Assembly (NCBI RefSeq): GCF_002118315.1
Contig: NZ_MTSZ01000012.1
Coordinates: forward strand, 16,706-80,705
DNA: 64,000 nucleotides
Reading direction: 5' to 3'
From: Kiloniella majae
GTDB lineage: Bacteria > Pseudomonadota > Alphaproteobacteria > Kiloniellales > Kiloniellaceae
Shown here: positions 25,464-35,519 of the stretch, piece after piece
Numbering within the stretch: position 1 is the stretch's first letter
How the letters are laid out: each line of letters opens with the position of its first letter
Program-made: the position numbers and the translations under genes
The notes under the pieces: generated by a model
Seen by the model: the letters and a program-made list of their open reading frames with translations, nothing else
Told to the model about the DNA's origin: nothing
The model's database searches: none

Positions 25464-26315
25464 ATGACAAACAGGTTGATCCTTGCTGCGGCGCAGCTAA
25501 CTGCAGGACCTACTTCGCTTCAGGATGGTCTGTTGCGGCATATCAAGTTTATCAATCAGGCAAGAGAACTTGATACGGATATCCTTGTCTTTCCAGAACT
25601 CTCACTAACAGGATATTCATTTACTCAGCCAATTCCGGAAATTGCTCTTCGGATTAACGATGATCTCGTTTCTCAAATTGCTGATAAGGCCGCTGGTATA
25701 ACGGTCACTTTCGGGTTTGTTGAAGAAGGGGATGGTACGCTTTTCTATAATTCGGCAATGACGGTTCGGGACGGGAAAATCCTGAATGTACACAGGAAGA
25801 TTAATCTAGCAACTTATGGACTATTGGAAGAGGGAAAACATTTTACTGCAGGGGAAGAGGTAAATAGTTTTGTCCCTGCCGATGAAAAAGATCCCTGGTG
25901 TGCTGGTACATTAATTTGTGCTGATCACTGGAACCCTTTGCTTCTCAGTCTTTCCGCTCTACGTGGTTCGAATATTCTTATCGCACCTATTGCCTCGGCT
26001 TCAGAGGCGGTAGGCGGAAATTTTTCTAATCCAGAAGGCTGGAAACAAAATCTTGGGAACACAGCACTTACCTTTGGCAGTTATATCCTGATGAGTAACT
26101 GGATAGGACCTCAAAATGGTGTGAATTTTTGGGGTGGGAGCTCGATTGTCTCTCCCCAGGGTATTGTTATTTCTCAAGCCGAAGAGGGAGAATGTTTAAT
26201 TTCTGCCGAGGCTGATTATGAGCAGGCGAAAAACGCGCGATACCTTTTACCAACATTACGGGATCTTAATCCACATCACTTTGTTCGTGAATTTACTCGC
26301 ATCCGCAAACAATAA
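25464..26315 (+). CDS. Carbon-nitrogen hydrolase (nitrilase superfamily amidase)
   Basis: A 283-residue cytoplasmic hydrolase with the nitrilase Glu-Lys-Cys triad in order: E45 in FPELSLTGY, K112 in HRKINL and C152 in LICADHWNP. Family members hydrolyse amides, N-carbamoyl compounds or nitriles. AGAAGG eight bases upstream supports the start. It is co-directional with an MmgE/PrpD gene 19 bases downstream and divergent from a GlxA regulator. The substrate is not deducible; a betaine-derived or N-carbamoyl amide is conceivable from context. Confidence 0.85.
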   Translation: MTNRLILAAAQLTAGPTSLQDGLLRHIKFINQARELDTDILVFPELSLTGYSFTQPIPEIALRINDDLVSQIADKAAGITVTFGFVEEGDGTLFYNSAMTVRDGKILNVHRKINLATYGLLEEGKHFTAGEEVNSFVPADEKDPWCAGTLICADHWNPLLLSLSALRGSNILIAPIASASEAVGGNFSNPEGWKQNLGNTALTFGSYILMSNWIGPQNGVNFWGGSSIVSPQGIVISQAEEGECLISAEADYEQAKNARYLLPTLRDLNPHHFVREFTRIRKQ

Positions 26316-26334
26316 AACAACAGGGCGAAGTTTC

Positions 26335-27723
26335 ATGTCTTCTCAAGGCTCAATTTTATCGTTTATCCATGACACAGTGTTTGACGATTTATCCTCTGAT
26401 GTCGTCAAGATGGCAGAACGTTGCTGTCTTGATCTACTGGGTGTAGCTGTGGCTGGCAGGCAAACGGAGCTTGCTCAAATCATTACCGAACATGCGATTT
26501 CTCTTTTCGGGGCAGGTAAAGAAGCAGTAACTATTCCCTTTACAGGGCAAATAGCAAGCCCTGCGGGAAGTGCTCTTGCGATGGGAATGACGATTGATGC
26601 TTTTGACGCGCATGATGGTCATCGTTTAACAAAAGGACATGCCGGAGCAGCTATTTTACCCGCCTTATTGGCTTTTGTTTATAGCCAGTCAGAGACGCAA
26701 GGCATGATAGATGGCAAAGAGTTTATTACGACCTTGGTCATCGGGTATGAAGTCAGTTTGCGTGCAGGTATAGCGTTACATGCCACGGCTTGCGATTATC
26801 ACACGTCTGGTGCATGGAATGCCATAGGGGCAGCCGCTATGGGGGCACGTCTTCTAAAGTTGAATAAAGAACAAACCCGGCATGCATTGGGCATTGCGGA
26901 ATATCACGGTCCCAGAAGCCAGATGATGCGATGTATAGATCATCCGACGATGCTCAAGGATGGATCCGGATGGGGGGCAATGGCGGGGGTAAGCGCAGCA
27001 TATCTTGCCAGATCAGGTTTTACCGGTGCTCCAGCAATTACCCTTGAGAATGGAGATGTTATCCCCTATTGGGACGATCTTTATGAAAGATGGGAAATTT
27101 TGGCACAATATTTCAAGCCATATCCCGTTTGTCGATGGGCGCAACCAGCCATACAGGCGGTGTCTGATTTAATGGAGCAGAAATCACTTCACCACCATGA
27201 AATTCAAGCAATAGAAATCCGAACATTTCATGAAGGCGTTTGTCTTGGAGGGCATGCCCCGACGACAACAGAAGAAGCACAGTATGCAATTGCATTTCCG
27301 GTTGCTGCGTTAATTGTGCGCGGCACCTTAGGGGCAAATGAGATATCACCAGATTCCTTGCGTGACCCCCTGATCTTGGCCTTAAGTCAGAAAATATCCT
27401 TGAGGGAAAGAGACGAGTATAATGCAAAATTTCCGGGGGAACGTTGGGCTGATGTAACGATAACATTTAATAGTGGTGAGGTTCTGAAAACACCTGCAAC
27501 TTGCCCGAACGGAGATCCCGAAAACCCGTTAACAGATGATCACATTCTGCATAAATTTCATAGTCTGTGCCAAGGGTCGTTACATAAAGCTACAATAGAG
27601 GGAATTGTAAAATCTGTTGATGGCTTAACACAAGATCCTAATGCTATGACCGAATTGTTGGATCTATTAAAACACCGGGTTTCACAAAATGGATGCCCGA
27701 ACAAAGCAAATGATAATGTATAG
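26335..27723 (+). CDS. MmgE/PrpD family protein
   Basis: A 462-residue protein of the 2-methylcitrate dehydratase/cis-aconitate decarboxylase fold. Family features include VVKMAERCCLDLLGVAVAGR, AFDAHDGHRLTKGHAGAAIL, SGAWNAIGAAAMGARLLKLN and YFKPYPVCRWAQPAIQAVSD. The start at 26335 (SSQGSILSFIHD) excludes an overlap with the nitrilase that a longer frame would give. Propionate genes (prpB/prpC) are absent, so a classic methylcitrate role is unlikely. With the nitrilase it may form a two-step pathway for a carboxylic acid amide (inference). Confidence 0.85.
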   Translation: MSSQGSILSFIHDTVFDDLSSDVVKMAERCCLDLLGVAVAGRQTELAQIITEHAISLFGAGKEAVTIPFTGQIASPAGSALAMGMTIDAFDAHDGHRLTKGHAGAAILPALLAFVYSQSETQGMIDGKEFITTLVIGYEVSLRAGIALHATACDYHTSGAWNAIGAAAMGARLLKLNKEQTRHALGIAEYHGPRSQMMRCIDHPTMLKDGSGWGAMAGVSAAYLARSGFTGAPAITLENGDVIPYWDDLYERWEILAQYFKPYPVCRWAQPAIQAVSDLMEQKSLHHHEIQAIEIRTFHEGVCLGGHAPTTTEEAQYAIAFPVAALIVRGTLGANEISPDSLRDPLILALSQKISLRERDEYNAKFPGERWADVTITFNSGEVLKTPATCPNGDPENPLTDDHILHKFHSLCQGSLHKATIEGIVKSVDGLTQDPNAMTELLDLLKHRVSQNGCPNKANDNV

Positions 27724-27869
27724 AAGCGTATGAGCCTTTAAAAAATACGTTCTTGTCGTTTATAGGTGAGTAGAAATCACTTTGTTTTGTAAAAACAAAT
27801 CTCCAGACTATTTTAATAAAATCATTTTATACTGAGAGTAGATGAGATAATGACGAGGCAAAGTCGTCT

Positions 27870-28616
27870 ATGAGGTTGATTGTTAATTCTCTTTTATTTT
27901 CTACGATGGTTTTAATCTTAATGGCGACGTCTTTACGGGCTGAACAGCCTGAGCTCGTCATTCATTCTGTCGATTTTCCGCCTTATGAAATTCAGAATCC
28001 CGGCCTTGATAATTTACGGGGATTTGATGTTGAAGTCGTCATTGAGGCTTTTGACCGCGTTAATGTAGAGGTCGAAGTCGATTTTTTACCGTGGAAACGT
28101 ATTGTTGCAATGGCTCGTGCTGGTACGACATTGGCTATGCTGTCCTGCGAAAAGACAGACAGCCGTAAAGAATTTATCTATTATTCTAACCCGATTAGTA
28201 AAGCGACAAGAACATATGTTGCAGCCGCAGAATACAGTGGGAAAACACCGTATTCAATGGAAGGTGCACGCGGGGCCAAAATTCTGGTCATAAGTGGTTA
28301 TGCTGCTGAAGATGAGTTAAAAAAAGCAAACTTAAAATATGAATCTGTTACTCATGACATGACAGCATTACGCATTTTGTTAAATCGTAATTACGATTTT
28401 TTTTATTCTTCACGTGAATTCGTCGAATATACTGCACGTGGTCAAGGAATAGCTGATAAATTTCAATATTTTGATACAGGGAAACAGGTTTTCTTTCATC
28501 TCTGTTTTAGTAAAAAATGGCCTAATTCCAAGATGCTACGAGATAAGTTTGATATAGGATTAGCAGAGATACTCGCAGATGGAACCTATGATGCTATCCA
28601 TGCGAAATATAAATAA
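27870..28616 (+). CDS. Orphan periplasmic solute-binding protein (SBP_bac_3 type)
   Basis: A 248-residue protein with a signal peptide (NSLLFSTMVLILMATSLRA|EQ near residue 24) and a family 3 binding-protein fold: LVIHSVDFPPYEIQNPGLDN, LRGFDVEVVIEAFDRVNVEV and LPWKRIVAMARAGTTLAMLS. Family 3 proteins usually bind amino acids or related compounds. No permease or ATPase lies beside it, and a terminator follows at once, so it stands alone. It may serve a distant transporter or act in sensing. Confidence 0.82.
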   Translation: MRLIVNSLLFSTMVLILMATSLRAEQPELVIHSVDFPPYEIQNPGLDNLRGFDVEVVIEAFDRVNVEVEVDFLPWKRIVAMARAGTTLAMLSCEKTDSRKEFIYYSNPISKATRTYVAAAEYSGKTPYSMEGARGAKILVISGYAAEDELKKANLKYESVTHDMTALRILLNRNYDFFYSSREFVEYTARGQGIADKFQYFDTGKQVFFHLCFSKKWPNSKMLRDKFDIGLAEILADGTYDAIHAKYK

Positions 28617-28620
28617 ATGA

Positions 28621-28649
28621 AAAGAGAGCCAAGGATAAAGGCTCTCTTT
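28621..28649. terminator. Intrinsic terminator after the orphan binding protein
   Basis: aaagagagcc (28621-28630) pairs perfectly with ggctctcttt (28640-28649), with a 9-base loop. It lies four bases after the stop and before the convergent FAD oxidoreductase. Confidence 0.8.
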
Positions 28650-28688
28650 CGTATTGTTCATATAATGACATTGTTGGATAAGAAAATA

Positions 28689-30032
28689 TCAGCTCCAGGG
28701 GAAGGGGCTGTTGCTAACCGGGTGCAATTTACCCTCAGCGTAACGATTGAAGCGGAAAGGTTCCAGAAGTGCGGATTTCTCTCCCAGAACTTCTTGAGCA
28801 ATCAGGGCGCCAACGCCGATCATTTTATAGCCGTGGTTTGAATCTGCTATAATTGTTACGTTCTCTCTGAAATGGTCAAAAACAGGGAAACTGTCTGGTG
28901 TAAAACAACCAAGGCCGCCAGAAGGTTCATTTCTATATTTAACGATTTGTCCTTCGAAACGTTTCTGGCAAAAAGCGAGGGCAGATGTCCACATGTGGGC
29001 AAAGTGGTCATTGACGATAAACTCTGGTGATTTTGGTCCATAGGGATCAATGTTCACATCATCGGCGGCTTTATCGATCTTGTAAGGCATGGCACCGCCT
29101 TGTACGCCGTTGAAATGAAAATCAGGTTTATAGTAAATCCCCCACATTTCATCAGTAATTAACGAGCCATCAACATCTGAATAGAGAGGTTCGTCGGTAT
29201 CGACATGAATAACAGGGGGCATATTGCCGTTGTTATCCATCAAAAAGCCAGGTTCTACTCCAAGAACGCCTTCCTCCAGTGCCCAGTACCTCCACATGGG
29301 AATGTCTTCGTGGATTTGGCCGTTTCGGCCTTTGATGTCGACTGATTTAGGTAGATCGAGCATATCCCATATGGTTTTTACCCAGGGGCCAACACCAACA
29401 ATGACTTGATCGCATTCAATGTTACCCTTGTTGGTTTCTACGGCTGTCACAGCGGATGATCCATTTGCAAAGCTGAAGCCTTTGACTTCAACGCCAGACA
29501 AAATACGAACGCCGTTATCTTCTGCTTTTTTTGCCAGTCCATAGATCGCTTTGGTATTGTTAGCATATCCCCCACGTTTTTCATGAAGGATATTTGTGAT
29601 CCCTTTTGCTTGCCAGTCATTAAAAATATTTTTCATATAAGACATACACTTGTCGCTGCCTTCTATGAAGTCAGATGAATAACCGATCTCTGTTTGCTGG
29701 CGATGGATATTCGCGCAATCCTCATGCATTGAATCTGGGCTTATTTGTAAATAGCCAACGGGGTTATAGCTGAAAGCTTCCTGATCGCTTTCCCATACAT
29801 CAACTGAATGTGCCATTAATTCACGCATGGCTGGTTGGAAATAGTTATTTCTGACAACACCACATGCAATACCACTAGCCCCGGATGCGATACCTTCTTT
29901 ATCGATGACAAGGATATCTTGCCCGGAGCCTTGTCCTTTAGCTTTTAGCTTTTCTGCCAGATGCCATGCCGTCGACAGGCCATGAATGCCAGCCCCGATA
30001 ATGATGTATTTTGCCTTTATTGGAAAAGCCAT
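28689..30032 (-). CDS. FAD-dependent amine oxidoreductase (DAO family)
   Basis: A 447-residue protein with an N-terminal FAD-binding motif IIIGAGIHGLSTAWHLAEKL (residues 10-29) and IDKEGIASGASGIACGVVRN. The C-terminal GGLGCFTPDSFPVFDHF and ADSNHGYKMIGVGALIAQEV segments are typical of sarcosine oxidase/dimethylglycine oxidase-like DAO enzymes. No GcvT-type folate domain is present. It is downstream (leftward) of a GlxA regulator and the Opp-type transporter, which suggests oxidation of an imported N-methylated amine. The exact substrate is unknown. Confidence 0.83.
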   Translation of the reverse strand: MAFPIKAKYIIIGAGIHGLSTAWHLAEKLKAKGQGSGQDILVIDKEGIASGASGIACGVVRNNYFQPAMRELMAHSVDVWESDQEAFSYNPVGYLQISPDSMHEDCANIHRQQTEIGYSSDFIEGSDKCMSYMKNIFNDWQAKGITNILHEKRGGYANNTKAIYGLAKKAEDNGVRILSGVEVKGFSFANGSSAVTAVETNKGNIECDQVIVGVGPWVKTIWDMLDLPKSVDIKGRNGQIHEDIPMWRYWALEEGVLGVEPGFLMDNNGNMPPVIHVDTDEPLYSDVDGSLITDEMWGIYYKPDFHFNGVQGGAMPYKIDKAADDVNIDPYGPKSPEFIVNDHFAHMWTSALAFCQKRFEGQIVKYRNEPSGGLGCFTPDSFPVFDHFRENVTIIADSNHGYKMIGVGALIAQEVLGEKSALLEPFRFNRYAEGKLHPVSNSPFPWS

Positions 30033-30163
30033 TGATCCCAGACCTTTGTTAGAGAGAATATTTACATAAAATTCTCTCTCAGTTTAGGTGGTATGGATAA
30101 TCAGAAAACAACGTTTGAGACATTTAAGAGTATAAATTAACATATACAAGCTTGGGAAAAAAT

Positions 30164-31222
30164 CTAAAGTATCCGATATTCCCGCGGAGACATTCTCCAT
30201 ATTCTCTGGAAGTGCTTTGCCAGGTGAGATGATGATGCAAATCCACAAGCAACAGCGATTTCACTGATTGCTAGATTGGTTTGTCGCAAGAGATGAGCTG
30301 CGCGTCTGACCCGAAGGTCTATATAAAACTTGCTGGGGCTCTCGCCAACATATTGTTGGAAAATACGATCCATTTGTCGGGCCGTAATGTCAACAAGTTT
30401 TGCAAGTTCTGGCAAGGATAAAGGGGTCTCAAGATTTTGTTCCATATGTTCAATTATACCACTTAGTCGTGGGCTTGAAGCTGCAAATTTGAACGATGGA
30501 TTAAGACGCTGCGGGCTTACCTGTGGTCTGATATCGCTATGAACAAAGTTTTCGGCAATTTCCAGACTTAAATGACGACCATAGTCCCGTTCAACCAGTT
30601 GAAGAAATAAATCAAAGGCGGCATTTCCACCTGCGCAGGAAAAACGATCTCGATCTATTTCGTAAATTTGACGGGTTATTTCCAGATCCGGATTTTGTTC
30701 CACATAACCATCATAACACTGCCAGTGGATTGTTGATTTATAACCGTCAAAAATCCCTGTTCGAGCAGCAAGGTAAGATCCATCAGATATGGCACCGGAT
30801 AACTTGGCGCGCCTTGCATGTTCTCTAACGAAAGAGAGGGTTTTTGTATCTCTAAGGCTATCCGATCCATCGCCACCGCAAATAACCAGGTGTGTTATAT
30901 CAGTAATAGGTCTATCCAGCGTTTCTGTTGAAAGGGCAAGCCCTCCTGATGAGGGATATGAGCCGCCATCAGCTGAAACTAGTTGCCATGAATAGATTTC
31001 TGATCTGGATAGCCTGTTTGCTGCGCGTAAAACCTCTACGGCCGAACTAAGGGCAAGCAGGGAATAGTTCGGAAGCAAAAGGAATACAAACACCCCCTTG
31101 GTAGGCAATTCCCTGCCATTGTTAGTCTGCCCTTCATTTTTCTTAAGGGCATCAGGCAGCCGTATGGTCTTTTTCCTTTTTGTCAAAACTAATGACAGGC
31201 TCCATGCGCTCAAGAATATCAT
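30164..31222 (-). CDS. GlxA family regulator (DJ-1/PfpI plus AraC HTH) 2
   Basis: A GATase1/DJ-1-like sensor domain (GVFVFLLLPNYSLLALSSAV, later RFSCAGGNAAFDLFLQLVER) is followed by an AraC DNA-binding domain (LSLPELAKLVDITARQMDRI and ISEIAVACGFASSSHLAKHF). The longest frame starts at 31222 inside the end of the preceding ABC ATPase gene but lacks a ribosome site. A TTG at 31108 gives a start just before the conserved domain, so the true start is uncertain. Its position between the Opp-type transporter and a FAD amine oxidoreductase, all leftward, suggests it controls one or both in response to a betaine-like compound. Confidence 0.8.
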   Translation of the reverse strand: MIFLSAWSLSLVLTKRKKTIRLPDALKKNEGQTNNGRELPTKGVFVFLLLPNYSLLALSSAVEVLRAANRLSRSEIYSWQLVSADGGSYPSSGGLALSTETLDRPITDITHLVICGGDGSDSLRDTKTLSFVREHARRAKLSGAISDGSYLAARTGIFDGYKSTIHWQCYDGYVEQNPDLEITRQIYEIDRDRFSCAGGNAAFDLFLQLVERDYGRHLSLEIAENFVHSDIRPQVSPQRLNPSFKFAASSPRLSGIIEHMEQNLETPLSLPELAKLVDITARQMDRIFQQYVGESPSKFYIDLRVRRAAHLLRQTNLAISEIAVACGFASSSHLAKHFQRIWRMSPREYRIL

Positions 31223-33254
31223 TGGCGAGGTGACATTTTATTTGATGTCCGCCGCTCAGGCTTTTGATTTCCGGCACTTCTTTGGCACAGAGATCTCCGG
31301 GGACTTCGGAAACATGCGGGCAACGGGTGTGAAACGGGCAACCAGAAGGGGGACTCATAGCCGATGGAATATCTCCATCAAGCACAATATGCTTTTTCTC
31401 AACCGATGTGTCTGCAATGGGAATAGCCGAGAGCAAGGCCTCTGTATAGGGGTGATAAGGTGGTGCAAAGATCTGATCTGTTGTTCCTTGTTCGACAATA
31501 TGACCCAAATACATAACAATCACACGATCTGCGATGTATCGTACCACTGAGAGATCATGCGAAATAAACAACATTGTTGTTTTGGCTTCACGTTGGATAT
31601 CCATTAGAAGCTCTGTAACAGCGGCTTGAACCGAAACATCAAGTGCAGAAACAGGTTCATCCGCAACTACAATTTTTGGATGTCCGGCAAAACAGCGTGC
31701 GACGCCGATACGCTGTTTTTGACCGCCAGAAAGTTGTCGTGGCATACGCGATGCAAAAGCCCTGGGAAGTTTAACCAGATCAAGTAGTTCGAGCATGCGG
31801 CTCTCACGTTCTTTCTGGTTCGCCCCAATATTAAATTTTTCCAGAGTTCGGATAATTTGTGACCCGACAGAATGGCTTGGGTTGAGGGTATCGAAAGGAT
31901 TTTGGAATACCATCTGCAGGGACGCAATGGTTTCTGGTGTGCGATTATCAACTTCAACGGCTTCTATATTCAGGCCATCCATTGTCACTGTACCATCAGT
32001 GGCTGTTTCCAAACCGAGCAGGACTTTGGCGAGAGTTGATTTACCACAACCAGATTCCCCGACAATGGCCGTTGTTTCAGACTCTCTGGCCGTAAAGGAC
32101 AGGGTCTCGTTGGCTTTGACAGTACGTGTATCTGATCCACCAAATATGGCATTTGCTGCGACATGATAGTGTTTTTTCAGGTTTTCAACTTTGAGCACTT
32201 CCCGGCCGGGTTGAATAGCTTCATGCTGTTGTAGGTTTTCGGGTAGCGCCTTCCAATCGATTTCCTCAAACCGTAAACAGCGGCTTGTATGCCCTTCTTC
32301 ATTTGCTACGGGCATCATATTAATATGACCTGCGTTACAAACTTCTTCGACATAGTGGTGACAGCGTGGTCCAAAGTTACAGCCACGGGGGCGTTGGTTG
32401 GGCAGTGGTAATTGCCCGGGAATAGCAACAAGAGGATGAGTGTTTTTATCTGCACCGGGTAATGGAATGGATCTAAACAGGCCCTGAGTATAGGGGTGTT
32501 GCATGCGGTCAAAGACATCGTTGACGGTGCCGCTTTCAACGGCTTCACCTGAATACATAATTGTGATGCGATCACAGGTCTCTAAAATCAGTCCCAGATT
32601 GTGAGAGATAAAGAGAATGGACGTCCCAAAACGTTTCCCCAGATCTTTAACCAGATCAATGATGCCAGCCTCTACCGTAACATCCAAAGCTGTTGTTGGT
32701 TCATCAAGCAGAAGTAACTTCGGTTTTGAAAGCAAAGCCATGGCAATGACGATGCGTTGTTGTTGCCCACCAGATAACTGATGTGGGTAAGATCGCATCA
32801 TACGTTCCGGATCTGGCAGCTTAACAGCCTCTAGCATTTCCAAGGATCGGGCATAGGCTGCATCCTTGGTAACCTTTTCATGAATAATCGGAACTTCCAT
32901 AAGTTGTTTTCCGATTTTCATGGCGGGGTTCAAGCTGGCCATTGGTTCCTGATAAACCATCGAGATCTTTGATCCACGAATGTCCTGTAATTCAGCCTCG
33001 GACATCTCTCCCATGTCCTTGCCCATGAATTTAATCGTACCCTCGGTTATCTTCCCGATATTGGATAGATCCCGCATGATACCCAGAGCGACAGTGGATT
33101 TCCCACAACCTGATTCACCCACAAGTCCCATGGCTTCGCCAGGCATTACCTTGCAAGAGAAGTCCATAACCGCCGGAATTTCACCTGTGCGGACAAAGAA
33201 GGATATAGAAAGGTTGTTAATCTCAAGAATTGGTGTGTCTTCAGTCATAGTCAT
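31152..33254 (-). CDS. Oligopeptide-type ABC transporter, fused DppD-DppF ATPase
   Basis: A 700-residue protein containing two complete nucleotide-binding domains. The first has Walker A GESGCGKST at 46-54, signature LSGGQQQRI and Walker B LLLLDEPTTALD. The second has Walker A starting at 399, LSGGQKQRI and IVVADEPVSALD. Each is followed by the oligo/dipeptide C-terminal cysteine motif (CNFGPRCHHY and CPFHTRCPHV) seen in Dpp/Opp ATPases. It powers the two permeases encoded immediately upstream (17 bases away). The fusion of two ATPases is common in alphaproteobacterial Opp-type systems. Confidence 0.92.
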   Translation of the reverse strand: MTMTEDTPILEINNLSISFFVRTGEIPAVMDFSCKVMPGEAMGLVGESGCGKSTVALGIMRDLSNIGKITEGTIKFMGKDMGEMSEAELQDIRGSKISMVYQEPMASLNPAMKIGKQLMEVPIIHEKVTKDAAYARSLEMLEAVKLPDPERMMRSYPHQLSGGQQQRIVIAMALLSKPKLLLLDEPTTALDVTVEAGIIDLVKDLGKRFGTSILFISHNLGLILETCDRITIMYSGEAVESGTVNDVFDRMQHPYTQGLFRSIPLPGADKNTHPLVAIPGQLPLPNQRPRGCNFGPRCHHYVEEVCNAGHINMMPVANEEGHTSRCLRFEEIDWKALPENLQQHEAIQPGREVLKVENLKKHYHVAANAIFGGSDTRTVKANETLSFTARESETTAIVGESGCGKSTLAKVLLGLETATDGTVTMDGLNIEAVEVDNRTPETIASLQMVFQNPFDTLNPSHSVGSQIIRTLEKFNIGANQKERESRMLELLDLVKLPRAFASRMPRQLSGGQKQRIGVARCFAGHPKIVVADEPVSALDVSVQAAVTELLMDIQREAKTTMLFISHDLSVVRYIADRVIVMYLGHIVEQGTTDQIFAPPYHPYTEALLSAIPIADTSVEKKHIVLDGDIPSAMSPPSGCPFHTRCPHVSEVPGDLCAKEVPEIKSLSGGHQIKCHLANDILERMEPVISFDKKEKDHTAA

Positions 33255-33271
33255 CTCCCTTAATCCTTCCT

Positions 33272-34423
33272 CTAATCTTTCATGGACTCTTCACGAAGTG
33301 AATCAGCCAATAAGTTCAAGCCAAGAACAAATGACATCAGAGCCGCAGCAGGAAAGAGTGCGGGGTGTACGTATAGGCGAAGCAGGCGTGATCCTTCCTT
33401 GATCGCTGTGCCCCAATCGGGACTTTCAGGGGCCATACCCAATCCGAAATAGCCAAGCGTGCCGAGGAGAATGGTCGTGTAACCAATACGTAGGCAAGCA
33501 TCAACAATCAAAGGACCTCGGGCATTGGGAAGGATTTCCCAAAGCATAATGTACCAAGGTGTCTCGCCCCTTGTCTGAGCCGCTGCGATATAGTCACGGG
33601 TTTTAATATCCATGACCAGGCCACGCACAATTCGAAACACAGCCGGACTGGTTGCGAAAACGACGGCGACAAAAATATTAAGCTCGTTGGGATCAATAGA
33701 AATAATCCCAAGTGGGTCAGCATCAAAAACAAGTCCGGCATAAATCCAGCCCCCGAGGGTTAGGGTAATTGCCAGCTGTATCCACAGAACTTCAGCTCTT
33801 TTTTTGTACCGGGAGTAGAACAGGGTCACAAAAAAGACGATTGGGAAAAGAAAGAAGAGCCCCGCCATAGCATAGGGGATTGGTGTTTCTGTAATTCCCG
33901 GTGTAACCAAAAGATAGAAAAGTAAAATAACCGGGAAAGCCAGAACGAGGTTGGCAAGGAATGAAAGAATTGTATCTGTTTTTCCACCGTAATAGCCGGC
34001 TGGTAATCCAAGGGAAATTCCAACCATCAGTGCAAAGATTGTTGCGGCGGGGGCAATGATCAGAACGATCTGGCTGCCGTAAACAACACGGCTAAACACG
34101 TCTCGTGCAAGCTTGTCTCCACCAAATAAAAAGGCTTCTCCACTTCCCGGTTCTATCGCACCGGGGAGCTTGTTCTTCATGACAACGATTTGATCAAGCG
34201 GATCAAAGGGGGCAATGATATCTGCAAAAATTGCCGTAAAGATCCAGAATGCGACGATGAGAACGCCAACGATGCCAACACCACTATCAAACAGTCTGCC
34301 ATAAAGACCGAGTTGATTTTGAAAGGCAAAGCTTGCAGCGACCAATATGACAAGTGCAAGCCATGTTGGCCATAACTGGACAAGTGTCGTTGTGATAATG
34401 TCGAATGTTGATAAAAATTCCAT
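33272..34423 (-). CDS. Oligopeptide-type ABC permease (DppC-like)
   Basis: A 383-residue inner-membrane protein. The N-terminal segment WLALVILVAASFAFQ adds a hydrophobic helix ahead of the standard DppC plan. FLFGGDKLARDVFSRVVYGS is the conserved DppC periplasmic motif, and AAAQTRGETPWYIMLWEILP is the EAA-type loop contacting the ATPase. It is longer than the usual 280-300 residues because of the extra N-terminal part and a long central insertion. It sits between the DppB-like permease and the fused ATPase in one operon. Confidence 0.88.
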   Translation of the reverse strand: MEFLSTFDIITTTLVQLWPTWLALVILVAASFAFQNQLGLYGRLFDSGVGIVGVLIVAFWIFTAIFADIIAPFDPLDQIVVMKNKLPGAIEPGSGEAFLFGGDKLARDVFSRVVYGSQIVLIIAPAATIFALMVGISLGLPAGYYGGKTDTILSFLANLVLAFPVILLFYLLVTPGITETPIPYAMAGLFFLFPIVFFVTLFYSRYKKRAEVLWIQLAITLTLGGWIYAGLVFDADPLGIISIDPNELNIFVAVVFATSPAVFRIVRGLVMDIKTRDYIAAAQTRGETPWYIMLWEILPNARGPLIVDACLRIGYTTILLGTLGYFGLGMAPESPDWGTAIKEGSRLLRLYVHPALFPAAALMSFVLGLNLLADSLREESMKD

Positions 34424-34433
34424 AGTAGCCCCC

Positions 34434-35471
34434 TTATTTCACACGAATTCGAGGGTTGAGATAGGCATAGCCTACATCTGATATGAGCTGGGTTACCAGC
34501 ACAACAACCACTGAAACAAGTGAGCAGGCCAACAGGAGATCTATATCATTATTTCCCGCTGCCTGAACAAGGGTAAAACCAAAGCCCTGATACCTGAACA
34601 TGATTTCAACAATCACAACGCCAGTAAGAAGCCATGGAAATTGAAGCATTATCACGGTAAAGGGAGCTATAAGTGCATTGCGAAGGGCGTGTTTGATTAT
34701 GACGGCGTAAAAGCCCATGCCCTTAAGTCGGGCAGTACGAATATACTGTGCTGTCATAACCTCTACCATCGATGCCCGTGTCATCCGGGCGATATAACCC
34801 ATGCCGTAAATAGCCATTGTCATAACGGGGAGGGCGAAGTTGTAAAAAGTAATCCCCTTTGACGTTGCTGTTGCCGCTGAACCGTTCAACCATCCAAGCC
34901 AGGAAGCAAATATGACGGTGAAAAATATGCCTGATACATATTCTGGCGTTGCAGTGGATGTAATAGAGATAATGGACAAGCTTCGGTCTGTTCGCGACCC
35001 TTCGCGCATGCCGGCAAGAATACCTATCAGCAGGGCAGAGGGGATCATGACAGCCATAACCCAAAACATCAGCCAACCTGTTGATTGCAGGGCAGGAATG
35101 AGTTTGTCTGCAACTTTTTTCTTAAACTTGGTGGAACATCCAAAGTCCCCTTGGAGAACACCGGAAAAGGTTGGCACTGTGGGATCATCACAATACTTAA
35201 AACGCGAAACGGCTTCGCCTGTCTTTTCATCGATATTAGGTTGTCTGGGCCATACCCCTAGCCAAGATCCGTAACGTTCAATAAAGGGATCTCTGTAACC
35301 GTTGTTAACCAGCCAGGATTCAATCTCGACGTCTGTTGCTCTCATATTTGTCTGGGAAATAGAAAGCTTTCGAAGGTTTGGATCCAGGTTGACCAGTGAA
35401 AAGACAACAATCGTCAGGCATAACATGGTCAAAGCCATGACGCCCAAGCGTTTTAAGAAAAATGTGAACAT
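34434..35471 (-). CDS. Oligopeptide-type ABC permease (DppB-like)
   Basis: A 345-residue inner-membrane protein beginning MFTFFLKRLGVMALTMLCLT, the typical DppB start. About six transmembrane segments and the EAA-type loop TARLKGMGFYAVIIKHALRN are visible. It has an elongated periplasmic region after the first helix (NPNLRKLSISQTNM onward). It is ten bases from the DppC-like gene and just downstream of a strong hairpin after the binding protein. Confidence 0.9.
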   Translation of the reverse strand: MFTFFLKRLGVMALTMLCLTIVVFSLVNLDPNLRKLSISQTNMRATDVEIESWLVNNGYRDPFIERYGSWLGVWPRQPNIDEKTGEAVSRFKYCDDPTVPTFSGVLQGDFGCSTKFKKKVADKLIPALQSTGWLMFWVMAVMIPSALLIGILAGMREGSRTDRSLSIISITSTATPEYVSGIFFTVIFASWLGWLNGSAATATSKGITFYNFALPVMTMAIYGMGYIARMTRASMVEVMTAQYIRTARLKGMGFYAVIIKHALRNALIAPFTVIMLQFPWLLTGVVIVEIMFRYQGFGFTLVQAAGNNDIDLLLACSLVSVVVVLVTQLISDVGYAYLNPRIRVK

Positions 35472-35519
35472 ATCGGCCCCGTTGGTCTGACGCTAAATTT
35501 TTAGTGCTTTAGGGTAAAT

